A stretch of 64,000 bases of DNA from Arthrobacter sp. S39. GTDB taxonomy: Bacteria; Actinomycetota; Actinomycetes; Actinomycetales; Micrococcaceae. The stretch is from contig NZ_SIHX01000001.1 of the NCBI RefSeq assembly GCF_004320525.1, forward strand, positions 620,001 through 684,000. Direction: 5' to 3'. The translations under genes were made by a program, and so were the position numbers. How positions within the stretch are numbered: the first letter of the stretch is position 1; each line of letters begins with the position of its first letter. The notes under the pieces are model-generated. The model was not told the origin of the DNA. It saw nothing but the letters and a program-made list of their open reading frames with translations, and did not search any database. Shown here piece by piece: positions 53,311 through 60,915 of this stretch.

Positions 53311-56300
53311 GGATCCACCGGCTGCGGATCTCCGCGTTCGGGCCCTTCGCCGGCACCGAGGAAATCGACTTCGACCGGCTCAGTGCCCACGGGCTGTTCC
53401 TCCTCAACGGACCCACCGGCGCCGGCAAGACCAGCGTCCTGGACGCCATCTGCTTCGCGCTGTATGGCTCGGTTCCCGGCGCGCGGCAGGACGGCAAACG
53501 CCTGCGCAGCGACCATGCGGACCCCGCCTCGGAACCGGCCGTCAGCTGCGAGTTCTCGGCCCAGGGCCGGCACTTCGAAGTCACCCGTTCGCCGGCGTGG
53601 GACAAGCCCAGCGCGCGCGGGAAGAACGGGTACACCACCCAGCAGGCCAAGACCCTCCTGCGCGAACGGGTGAACGGGGACTGGATCGAAAAATCCGGCC
53701 GCAACGACGAAGCGGGCGCCGAAATCACCGGCCTGCTGGGGATGGACCGCGAACAGTTCACCCGCGTGGTGATGCTCCCGCAGGGCGACTTCGCCGCGTT
53801 CCTGCGGTCCAAGGCATCTGACCGCCTGGACCTGCTGCAGAAACTCTTCGGCACCCAGCGTTTCGAAGCAGTGGAACAGGAGCTTTCACTCCTGGCCCAG
53901 GCCGCACGGAACGACGTTTCACGCCTGAACGGACAACTTGAGCTGCTGGCAGCGAGGGCTGAAGCCGAGGTATCCGCCGTCGGCCTCGACGAAACCGGGA
54001 CGCCGCCGGCGGGGGACGCTGAGGCCCGGATTGAGTGGCTGCAGGCGGCCCTCGCCGTCCGCGCCGCCGGCCTGGCCGGGGAGGCGGAGGCAGCCACTTC
54101 GCTGAGCCGTGAGCACCGGCAGTTGCTGGACACTGCCGTTGCCAGGACGGAGCGGCAGCGCCGGTTGGAAGCCGCGGCAGCCCGCAAAGCGGCGGCCGAC
54201 GAGGCAGCCCCGGTCCTGGACGCGCACGCCGCGCGGCTTTCCCGGCACCGCCAGGCGGAAGTACTGACCGGCCAGCTGCAGGCTGTGGACAAGGCAGAAG
54301 CCCGGCTCCGCAGTGCGGCTGCAGCCCGCGAGTCAGCCCTCACGCTCCTGCGCATGGCAGCGGACGGGGACCCGGAGCTGGCGTGGCTTGATCCGGACGT
54401 ACCCGATGCCGCCCCGGAACTGAGCCGGCTGCGCTCGCTGCTCGCCGTGGTGGAAGCGCGGCTGCCGGACGAAGAGCGGCTCCTGGCCCTCACTGCCAGG
54501 CGGGCGGACCTGGGCCGGAAGAAGGAAGAGCTGCACGTTATCGAGGTTGACCTTGGCGGCAGGCTCGAGGCCTTGCGGGCGGAGTACACGGACCTGTCCG
54601 CGGGCCAGGAGCCACTCGCCGAACTCGCTGCAGCCGCCGTCATGCACACCAAGGAAGCAGCCGCGGCCGACGAACTGCTGGACGTTGTCCGCCGCTACCG
54701 GACTGCCGTGGCGGCACAGCAGCTGGCGTCAGAGCACTACGAGGCCTGCCGCGAGGACCAGCTGCAGAAAAAGCGCCGCTGGCTCGACCTCCGCGAAGAG
54801 CGCCTGGCGAATGCGGCAGCTGAACTCGCGGCGCAGCTCGCCGACGACGTGCCCTGCCCTGTGTGCGGCAGCCCGGATCACCCGTCCCCGGCAAAGGCGG
54901 CCCAGTCAGCCCTCCTGCTGGGCGAGGCCGAAGAAGAAGCCCGCGAGGAGTTCGAAGCGGCCGAGGCCCGGCTCTCAGAGCTGGGCACAGAGCTGGCAGC
55001 GGCGAAGCAGCTGGTGGCCGTCCTGGCAGGCCAGGGCGGGGACACCCCCGAAGACATTGCCCGGGAGGCCGCCGATGAGGCACGGCGCGCTGCCGAACGC
55101 TCCGCGCAGGCGGCTGACAAGCTGGCCGGGATGCGCCTGCGGCTCACCGGAATCGAAACCCGCATCGCTGAAGCGGAGACGGGCAGGTCCGGCGCCGGTG
55201 CGGACCTTGCCCAGGTTGAGTCCACCCTGGCCGAGGTCCTGGACCAGGCAACGGCCCTCAGCGAATCGCTGTCCGGCCTCAGGTCCGGCCACCGCGATCT
55301 GACGCACCGGCTGCGTGCGCTGAAGGATGCGGCCGGAACGCTTGAAAAGACCGTGCAGGCGCAGACCCAGCTGGACCAGGCGGAGCTCCGGTCGGCCGAC
55401 GCCAGGCAGCAGCTGGACCTGGCCCTGCCGGAAGCGGGCTTCCGTACGGCCGAAGAGGCCCGGGCCGAACTGCTGGGCGGTGCCGAGGCCGCCTCGCTGC
55501 AGGCCACCGTCCGCGCCGGGCACGACGAACAAGCGAGGGTGGCCGAGCTCTTTGCGTCTGAGGAGGTCGTCCTGGCTCTTGAGGAACTGGCCTCGGAGCT
55601 GGTCCCGGACGAGGCTCAGCTCGCGGGGCTGCGGTCAGCTGCTGCACAGGCTGAGGCAGAGGCACGCACTGCGGGGCTGGCCGCGGGCATGGCGAAGCGT
55701 TGCGTGGAATCCTTGGATGCCATCGTGGCCGAGTACCGGGACCTTGCCGGCTCCGGCAGCGCTCCGCGGGAGCGCGCACGGATGCTGACCGCCCTGGCGG
55801 AAGCCGCGGGCGGACGCGGCGACAACACCTACCGCATGAGCCTGAACAGTTATGTCCTCGCTGCACGTCTGGAACAGGTGGCCCTTGCGGCATCTGAGCG
55901 CCTTGTCGCCATGAGCGACGGCCGCTACCTGCTCCAGCACACCGACGCCAAAGCCGCGCGCGGAGCCAAATCGGGGCTGGGACTGGAAGTGGTGGACCAG
56001 TGGACGGGGCACCGCCGGGACACGTCAACGCTTTCCGGCGGTGAATCATTCATGGCATCCCTGTCGCTGGCGCTCGGCCTGGCCGATGTGGTCCAGCACG
56101 AATCCGGGGGAATCCAGATTGAGACGCTGTTTGTGGACGAAGGCTTCGGCAGCCTGGACGAGCAGTCGCTCGAACAGGTGATGGATGCACTCGAAGGCCT
56201 GCGGGACGGCGGCCGGGTGGTGGGGCTGGTCAGCCATGTGGGCGAAATGAAGCAGCGCATCGGAGTCCAGCTCCAGGTGGTCAAGGGCCGCAACGGGTCC

Positions 56301-56339
56301 ACGCTCCACATCTCCGACACGGCACCGCCGCTCTCATAA
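53307..56339 (+). CDS. sbcC: Nuclease/SMC-like ATPase SbcC (Rad50-like)
   Basis: The 1010-residue ABC ATPase clamps DNA ends for SbcD. The N-terminal Walker A is GPTGAGKTSVLDAI (about 35-48). The two coiled-coil arms are very Ala/Glu/Arg-rich and meet at a zinc hook CPVC (517-520). The C-terminal lobe has signature LSGGESFMASLSLALGLAD and Walker B LFVDEGFGSLDEQ. GTG start overlapping sbcD. Full length for the family. Confidence 0.96.
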   Translation: MRIHRLRISAFGPFAGTEEIDFDRLSAHGLFLLNGPTGAGKTSVLDAICFALYGSVPGARQDGKRLRSDHADPASEPAVSCEFSAQGRHFEVTRSPAWDKPSARGKNGYTTQQAKTLLRERVNGDWIEKSGRNDEAGAEITGLLGMDREQFTRVVMLPQGDFAAFLRSKASDRLDLLQKLFGTQRFEAVEQELSLLAQAARNDVSRLNGQLELLAARAEAEVSAVGLDETGTPPAGDAEARIEWLQAALAVRAAGLAGEAEAATSLSREHRQLLDTAVARTERQRRLEAAAARKAAADEAAPVLDAHAARLSRHRQAEVLTGQLQAVDKAEARLRSAAAARESALTLLRMAADGDPELAWLDPDVPDAAPELSRLRSLLAVVEARLPDEERLLALTARRADLGRKKEELHVIEVDLGGRLEALRAEYTDLSAGQEPLAELAAAAVMHTKEAAAADELLDVVRRYRTAVAAQQLASEHYEACREDQLQKKRRWLDLREERLANAAAELAAQLADDVPCPVCGSPDHPSPAKAAQSALLLGEAEEEAREEFEAAEARLSELGTELAAAKQLVAVLAGQGGDTPEDIAREAADEARRAAERSAQAADKLAGMRLRLTGIETRIAEAETGRSGAGADLAQVESTLAEVLDQATALSESLSGLRSGHRDLTHRLRALKDAAGTLEKTVQAQTQLDQAELRSADARQQLDLALPEAGFRTAEEARAELLGGAEAASLQATVRAGHDEQARVAELFASEEVVLALEELASELVPDEAQLAGLRSAAAQAEAEARTAGLAAGMAKRCVESLDAIVAEYRDLAGSGSAPRERARMLTALAEAAGGRGDNTYRMSLNSYVLAARLEQVALAASERLVAMSDGRYLLQHTDAKAARGAKSGLGLEVVDQWTGHRRDTSTLSGGESFMASLSLALGLADVVQHESGGIQIETLFVDEGFGSLDEQSLEQVMDALEGLRDGGRVVGLVSHVGEMKQRIGVQLQVVKGRNGSTLHISDTAPPLS

Positions 56340-56376
56340 GAGCGGCACGCCAGCCCCCTGGCCCGGCCGGCAGGGC

Positions 56377-56382
56377 TATAAT
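56377..56382 (+). promoter_or_regulatory. TATAAT -10 upstream of the MFS gene
   Basis: A perfect TATAAT lies 38 bases after the sbcC stop and 40 bases before a strong ribosome-binding site (GGGAGGAGGGA, 56409-56419). No clear -35 is seen. Confidence 0.6.
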
Positions 56383-56421
56383 CGAACAGTTACCGGGTTG
56401 CGCGCATCGGGAGGAGGGACG

Positions 56422-56505
56422 ATGCGCATGAACGAACGAGCCCGGAACCTTGAATCCTTCAACCCTCCCCACAACCCCCTCCCTGCAGGACAACCCCCGG
56501 CCTGA
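56422..56505 (+). CDS. Possible 27-residue upstream ORF overlapping the MFS start
   Basis: The best ribosome-binding site in the region, GGGAGGAGGGA, precedes ATGCGCATG. That frame encodes 27 residues (starting MRMNERARNLESF) and ends at TGA 56503-56505, 56 bases inside the MFS reading frame. Either it is a regulatory upstream ORF coupled to the transporter, or a small indel has separated the true start from the transporter frame. No domain is recognisable. Confidence 0.4.
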   Translation: MRMNERARNLESFNPPHNPLPAGQPPA

Positions 56506-57796
56506 AGTCGCTGGACCTGACGCTCCCCGGCAATCCGCAAAAGGCCGCTTTGCCCGGCTTCCGCAGCTGGCCGGACGCAGCTTTGTTCCGCTGGGACTGT
56601 TCGCCCGCCTGCCTTTGGCCATGCTCACCGTCGGTACCCTGACCCTGGTGACCTCGGTCAGCGGCTCGTACGCCGTGGGCGGCACCGCAGCAGGTGCGGT
56701 CGGAATCGGCTCTGCCATTGGCGCACCTGTGCTTGGGGCCCTGGCCGACCGGAGGGGCCAGCGCCCGGTCCTCCTGATCGCAGCCGCCTTCAACGCCTTT
56801 GCTGTGCTCGTACTGATCGCCGCAGCCTACGCCATGACCCCGGCCGGGGCCTTCCCCGCGGCCCTGCTCGCCGCCGCGTTTGCCTCGGGGGCCAGCTGCC
56901 CGCAGGTGGGCCCGCTGGCACGGGTCCGGTGGATGGCATTGACGTCCCAAAGCCCGCAAAGCAGTGCGGCCGCCACCAACAAAGCTGCGAACAAACAGGA
57001 CCTCGACACCGCACTGTCCTACGAGAGCACCGCGGACGAACTCACCTTTGTCCTGGGGCCTGCCCTGGTGGGAATCCTCGCCAGCCTCGTCGCGCCCTGG
57101 CTTCCCCTTGCCCTGGCCGCTGCCCTGACCATCACCCTTGTTCCCGCGTTTGCCGTCCACCGGACGCACCAGGCCGTGCCCATCCACCGCCGCGTTCCCG
57201 CCAGGCAGGACGGCGGGGCGAAGGCCATCCCAGCCAGGATTCCGTTGGCAGTGGCACTGCCGGTCCTGGCCATGGTCTGCATGGGCACCTTCTTTGGCGC
57301 GACCCAGACAGCGCTCAGCTCATTTTCGGCAGGCTTTGCCACCTCGGAAATTGCCGGCTTGCTGTATGCCGTGATGGGCGTGAGCTCCGCCGTCGCAGCA
57401 TTGTCCGTGGCCTACTGGCCGCAGCGCCTCACGCTCTCAGCGCGGTGGCTGCTGGGTGCTGTGCTGATGGCGGCGCTGGCCTTTTTGCTGTTTGTCCCCA
57501 CGACGGCGACGGGCATGGTGCTGGTGCTCCTGGTCCTGGGCATCCCGGTGGGCCCGGTCATGGTGACCGTCTTCGCGATCGGCGGCCACATCGCCCCCGC
57601 CGGCCGGCTGGGAACCGTGATGACGGCACTGGCCAGCGGCATTGTGGCCGGCACCGCCGCCGGTGCCGCGGTGGCCGGCCAGCTGGCGCAGGCGCACGGC
57701 TATTCGGGGGCGTTCCTGGTGCCGGTTGCCGCGGCGGCGGCCCTTGTCCTGCTGGGTGCCGCGTCCGCCGTCGTGCTCCGCCGGAAGCCGGCCTAA
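56450..57796 (+). CDS. Major facilitator superfamily transporter
   Basis: A 448-residue, 12-helix MFS protein. Helix 1 is near residue 46 (LFARLPLAMLTVGTLTLV) and the loop 2-3 motif is GALADRRGQRPVL. A long cytoplasmic loop around 165-195 is Ser/Ala/Asn-rich. It resembles sugar-efflux and drug-efflux type MFS proteins. The substrate is unknown. The first start in frame is TTG at 56450 with a weak ribosome-binding site, while the strong one upstream belongs to another frame, so the N-terminus is uncertain. Confidence 0.8.
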   Translation: MNPSTLPTTPSLQDNPRPEVAGPDAPRQSAKGRFARLPQLAGRSFVPLGLFARLPLAMLTVGTLTLVTSVSGSYAVGGTAAGAVGIGSAIGAPVLGALADRRGQRPVLLIAAAFNAFAVLVLIAAAYAMTPAGAFPAALLAAAFASGASCPQVGPLARVRWMALTSQSPQSSAAATNKAANKQDLDTALSYESTADELTFVLGPALVGILASLVAPWLPLALAAALTITLVPAFAVHRTHQAVPIHRRVPARQDGGAKAIPARIPLAVALPVLAMVCMGTFFGATQTALSSFSAGFATSEIAGLLYAVMGVSSAVAALSVAYWPQRLTLSARWLLGAVLMAALAFLLFVPTTATGMVLVLLVLGIPVGPVMVTVFAIGGHIAPAGRLGTVMTALASGIVAGTAAGAAVAGQLAQAHGYSGAFLVPVAAAAALVLLGAASAVVLRRKPA

Positions 57797-57819
57797 GCCG
57801 CCCGCCGCATCAGCGGCGG

Positions 57820-58554
57820 TCAGGCCAGCTGGCGTTCAATCCGGGCCGCGCTTTCGGCGAGGGCAGCGCCCACAGTGCCGGGATCATGCGCCGACCGGAT
57901 GTAGACGACGGCGAGCGCGGCCGGGCGTCCACCGGGAACACGGACCGGGGCGGCCAGCGAGGACACGCCCGCGATGACCTCGTCATGGCTGGCGGAGTAG
58001 CCTGCGCGGCGGGCGTCGGCTGCCTCGGGCCGGTAGGGGATCCCCGGCGCCAGCTGCGCCCACTCCGCCTCGGTCAGCGCTGACTGAATGGCGATGCCGG
58101 GTGCTCCGGCACTGACGGGGTGCCGGGTGCCCGGGTGCTGGGCCACCGTCGCGCTGGAGTGCCGCGGTTCCACGGTCACCAGTGTGATGCAGTCGAGATG
58201 GTCCCACACGGCCACAAAGGCCGTCATGTCCAGGGTGTTGGCCAGGTGGGTGAGTTCAGGCAGTGCCGCGGTCTGGAGGTTGCGCGAGACGCCCCGGGCG
58301 AGGACCGCCAGACCGGGACCAGGCTGCACGCGGCCGGCGTCGTCCCGTACCAGCAGTGAGTGGTCCTCCAGTGTCCGCAGGATCCGGTACGCGACGGACC
58401 GGTGCACGCCCATGGCATCAGCAAGCTCGGCTATGGTCAGCGGGTTCTGGGCTGCGGCCAGGATTTCGAGCGCCCTGATGCCCCGCGAGAGGGTCTGCGA
58501 CGGCGACGCCTGCGCGGGAGCTGCTCCCGCGGGGGCGGCGGCTGTGGGGTTCAT
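57820..58554 (-). CDS. IclR-family transcriptional regulator
   Basis: The 244-residue protein has an N-terminal winged helix (about 20-80; LEILAAAQNPLTIAELADAMGVHRSVAYRILRTLEDHSL) and a C-terminal effector domain (GYSASHDEVIAGVSSLAAPV). IclR proteins usually control aromatic-compound catabolism and often sit divergent to their targets, as here with the flavin reductase/monooxygenase genes. I chose the ATG at 58554 because TAGGAT ends 7 bases upstream. An ATG three codons earlier overlaps that element. Confidence 0.92.
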   Translation of the reverse strand: MNPTAAAPAGAAPAQASPSQTLSRGIRALEILAAAQNPLTIAELADAMGVHRSVAYRILRTLEDHSLLVRDDAGRVQPGPGLAVLARGVSRNLQTAALPELTHLANTLDMTAFVAVWDHLDCITLVTVEPRHSSATVAQHPGTRHPVSAGAPGIAIQSALTEAEWAQLAPGIPYRPEAADARRAGYSASHDEVIAGVSSLAAPVRVPGGRPAALAVVYIRSAHDPGTVGAALAESAARIERQLA

Positions 58555-58561
58555 GGTGTCC

Positions 58562-58567
58562 ATCCTA
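58562..58567 (-). promoter_or_regulatory. Predicted -10 (TAGGAT) for leaderless iclR-type gene
   Basis: TAGGAT ends 7 bases before the ATG at 58554. Confidence 0.55.
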
Positions 58568-58643
58568 AATGGCTGCGGCCAAGTGTCCGGCCGGCTCTTG
58601 TGCTGCCGCCCTCATCCGAGTAGCGTCCTATATAAGAATTACT

Positions 58644-58660
58644 AGTTCAAATATAGAACT
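58644..58660. promoter_or_regulatory. Candidate operator AGTTC-N7-GAACT in the divergent region
   Basis: A perfect 5-bp inverted repeat around AAATATA lies in the most AT-rich part of the iclR-flavin reductase interval, about 90 bases from the iclR start and 56 bases before the reductase start. It is a likely binding site for the IclR regulator, in a position to control both directions. Confidence 0.5.
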
Positions 58661-58716
58661 CAATCCGAAAAGGGTCCAGCGCCGCGGCGATCACAGGCTC
58701 GATGTTGAGGATCAAG

Positions 58717-59253
58717 ATGATTTCCGATTCACGGAACACGGCCGATCCGTCAGCCGCCCGCAGGACGTCGGCCCCGCGGTCGCACCATTTCCGCGGCAGC
58801 CTGGGCAGGTTCGCCACCGGAGTGGCCATCGTGACCTTCGACGGCGCCACCAGGCGCCACGGCATCACGGTCAACTCCTTCACCGCCGTATCCATGGATC
58901 CTCCCCTGGTCCTGGTCAGCATTGCCCGCAGCGCGAGGGCGCATGATGAGTTGGCGCGGCGGCCGTTCACGGTCAACATCCTGGGGGCTGAGCAACGGCA
59001 GCTGGCCCTGCATTTCGCCGGCCGTCCGGGACCGGAACCGTTGTGGGTTGAAGGCGGTACGGCGCCGCGGCTGTCAGGGGTCCTGGCCTGGTTCGAGTGC
59101 ACGCCCTGGGCCGCCTACCCCGGTGGGGACCACACCCTCTACGTGGGCGAAGTGGCCGACTTCAATTACCGCAGCGGTGACGCGCTGGCCTTCGCGAACA
59201 GCAGCTTCACCATCATTCCGGAGAGCCAGTTGGGGATGGAGAACCTCCTCTGA
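58717..59253 (+). CDS. Flavin reductase (HpaC-like), reductase component
   Basis: A 178-residue split-barrel flavin reductase that supplies reduced FAD or FMN to a partner monooxygenase. It has FRGSLGRFATGVAIVTFDG, the flavin-binding HGITVNSFTAVSMDPPLVLVSI and FTVNILGAEQ. ATG at 58717 with GAGG 6 bases upstream; an ATG five codons earlier lacks a ribosome-binding site. It lies 55 bases ahead of the HpaB-type gene, forming a two-component system. Confidence 0.9.
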   Translation: MISDSRNTADPSAARRTSAPRSHHFRGSLGRFATGVAIVTFDGATRRHGITVNSFTAVSMDPPLVLVSIARSARAHDELARRPFTVNILGAEQRQLALHFAGRPGPEPLWVEGGTAPRLSGVLAWFECTPWAAYPGGDHTLYVGEVADFNYRSGDALAFANSSFTIIPESQLGMENLL

Positions 59254-59308
59254 CCCTGCCCGCCGAAGGAAAGCATGTGGCAGTTCAACGACGACTGGAG
59301 AAATCACG

Positions 59309-60763
59309 ATGGGCATCCGCACCGGCCAGCAGTATCTGGACAAGCTCAATTCCATGACGCCCCACGTGATGATCGACGGCGAAATGGTCACCGAAAGGAT
59401 TGCCGACCACCCGTCCTTCGCCAACGTGGCACGCACGTACGCCCGGCTCTTTGACATGCAGCACGAACCCCGGCACGCCGCGGCGCTGACCTACGATTCG
59501 CCCACTACCGGTGACAAGGTCAGCGCATCCTTCCTGGTCCCGCGGACCAAAGAGGACCTGGCCCACCGCCGCGCTGCCACCAGGACCTGGGCGGAGTACT
59601 CCAACGGCTTCCTGGGCCGCACCGGGGACTACATGAACAGTGCCCTGACCGCGCTCGCCGCCGCGGAAAAGTGGTTCGGTCAGGTGGATCCGATGTTCGG
59701 TGAAAACATCCGCAGGTACTACGAGTACTGCCGCGAAAACGATCTCCTGGCCACCCACACCCTGATCCCGCCGCAGGCCAACCGCTCCGTGTCGGGATCC
59801 GAGCAGCTGGGCGGCCAGCTGTCTGCCCGCGTCGTTGAAGAGCGCGAAGACGGCATCGTGGTCCGTGGCGCACGGATGCTGGCCACCATCGCGCCGATAG
59901 CGGATGAGCTCCTGGTGTTCCCGTCCACCATCCTGCGCGGGACGCCCGAGGACGCCCCTTACTCGTACGCCTTCGCGGTCCCGAACGACGCCAAAGGCGT
60001 CCGGTACCTGTGCCGCACGTCGCTGCACCACGGCGGAGGCAGGCACGACGAACCGCTGGCCAGCCGCTTCGAGGAGATGGACGCCGTCGTCGTTTTTGAC
60101 AATGCGTTCGTCCCCAATGAGCGGATCTTTATGCTCGGGCATCCGGAACTCTGCAACGTCTTCTACTCCGAAACCGGTGCCGCCGCACTCATGACCCACC
60201 AGGTGGTCACGCGCACCATCGCCAAGAGCGAGTTCTACCTGGGCCTTGCGTCCGAAATTGCGGACTCGATCGGCATCGATGGCTTCCAGCACATCCAGGA
60301 GGACCTCGCCGAGCTGATCCAGACGGTTGAGCTCGGCAAGGCGCTGATGACCGCTTCGGAAGCGGAGGCGGCACTGAACGACGACGGCGTGATGCTGCCC
60401 AAATGGTCCACCCTGAATGCCGCCCGGAACTGGTATCCCAAGGTTGCCCAGCGCTTCCCCCAGATCATCCGGAAGTTTTCCGCCTCCGGCCTGATGGCGC
60501 TTCCCGGCGAAGCCGACGTCGCCGGCGAGGCGCTGGACGACATCAAGCTGTACCTGCAGGCCAAGACGCTCACCGGCCCGGAACGCGTGAGGCTCTTCAA
60601 GCTGGCGTTTGATGCCAGTGTCTCCTCGTTCTCGGGACGGCAGGCGCTCTACGAGTACTTCTTCTTCGGCGATCCCGTCCGGATGGCCGGCGCCCTCGTC
60701 AGTTCCTACGACCGCGGGCCTGTCCGTGCCAGGGTCAGGGAGTTCCTGTCCCGGGACGATTGA
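59309..60763 (+). CDS. FADH2-dependent aromatic monooxygenase (HpaB family)
   Basis: The 484-residue oxygenase component hydroxylates a phenolic substrate using FADH2 from the reductase. It has the acyl-CoA-dehydrogenase-like fold and HpaB-family stretches: RTGQQYLDKLN at the start, THTLIPPQANRS, RGARMLATIAPIADELLVFPS, FEEMDAVVVFDNAFVPNERIF and FSGRQALYEYFFFGDPVRM. Relatives act on 4-hydroxyphenylacetate, 4-nitrophenol or chlorophenols. The substrate cannot be fixed from sequence. The IclR regulator and the MHS transporter flank it. No ring-cleavage gene is in the window. Confidence 0.9.
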   Translation: MGIRTGQQYLDKLNSMTPHVMIDGEMVTERIADHPSFANVARTYARLFDMQHEPRHAAALTYDSPTTGDKVSASFLVPRTKEDLAHRRAATRTWAEYSNGFLGRTGDYMNSALTALAAAEKWFGQVDPMFGENIRRYYEYCRENDLLATHTLIPPQANRSVSGSEQLGGQLSARVVEEREDGIVVRGARMLATIAPIADELLVFPSTILRGTPEDAPYSYAFAVPNDAKGVRYLCRTSLHHGGGRHDEPLASRFEEMDAVVVFDNAFVPNERIFMLGHPELCNVFYSETGAAALMTHQVVTRTIAKSEFYLGLASEIADSIGIDGFQHIQEDLAELIQTVELGKALMTASEAEAALNDDGVMLPKWSTLNAARNWYPKVAQRFPQIIRKFSASGLMALPGEADVAGEALDDIKLYLQAKTLTGPERVRLFKLAFDASVSSFSGRQALYEYFFFGDPVRMAGALVSSYDRGPVRARVREFLSRDD

Positions 60764-60826
60764 GGCCTCCCTGCCGCGGCACCGGACCGAAAAATCCCAG
60801 CGGGCGTGTCCTCCCTCACATTTTCG

Positions 60827-60861
60827 TAGTACCCTACTAACTAACTGACCGTTCTGTCGGT
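60827..60861. promoter_or_regulatory. Candidate promoter/operator of the MHS transporter
   Basis: Two inverted repeats lie 55-90 bases before the transporter: TAGTA-CCC-TACTA (60827-60839) and ACCG-N6-CGGT (60848-60861, inside CTGACCGTTCTGTCGGTAA). The second has the form of TetR-family operators, such as those of phenylacetate regulators. No TetR gene is in the window, so the regulator would be encoded elsewhere. Confidence 0.4.
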
Positions 60862-60915
60862 AATCATGAAGGCGTTTCACCTGGCAGCACCCCTGCCTTA
60901 AACAATGGAGTTTCA

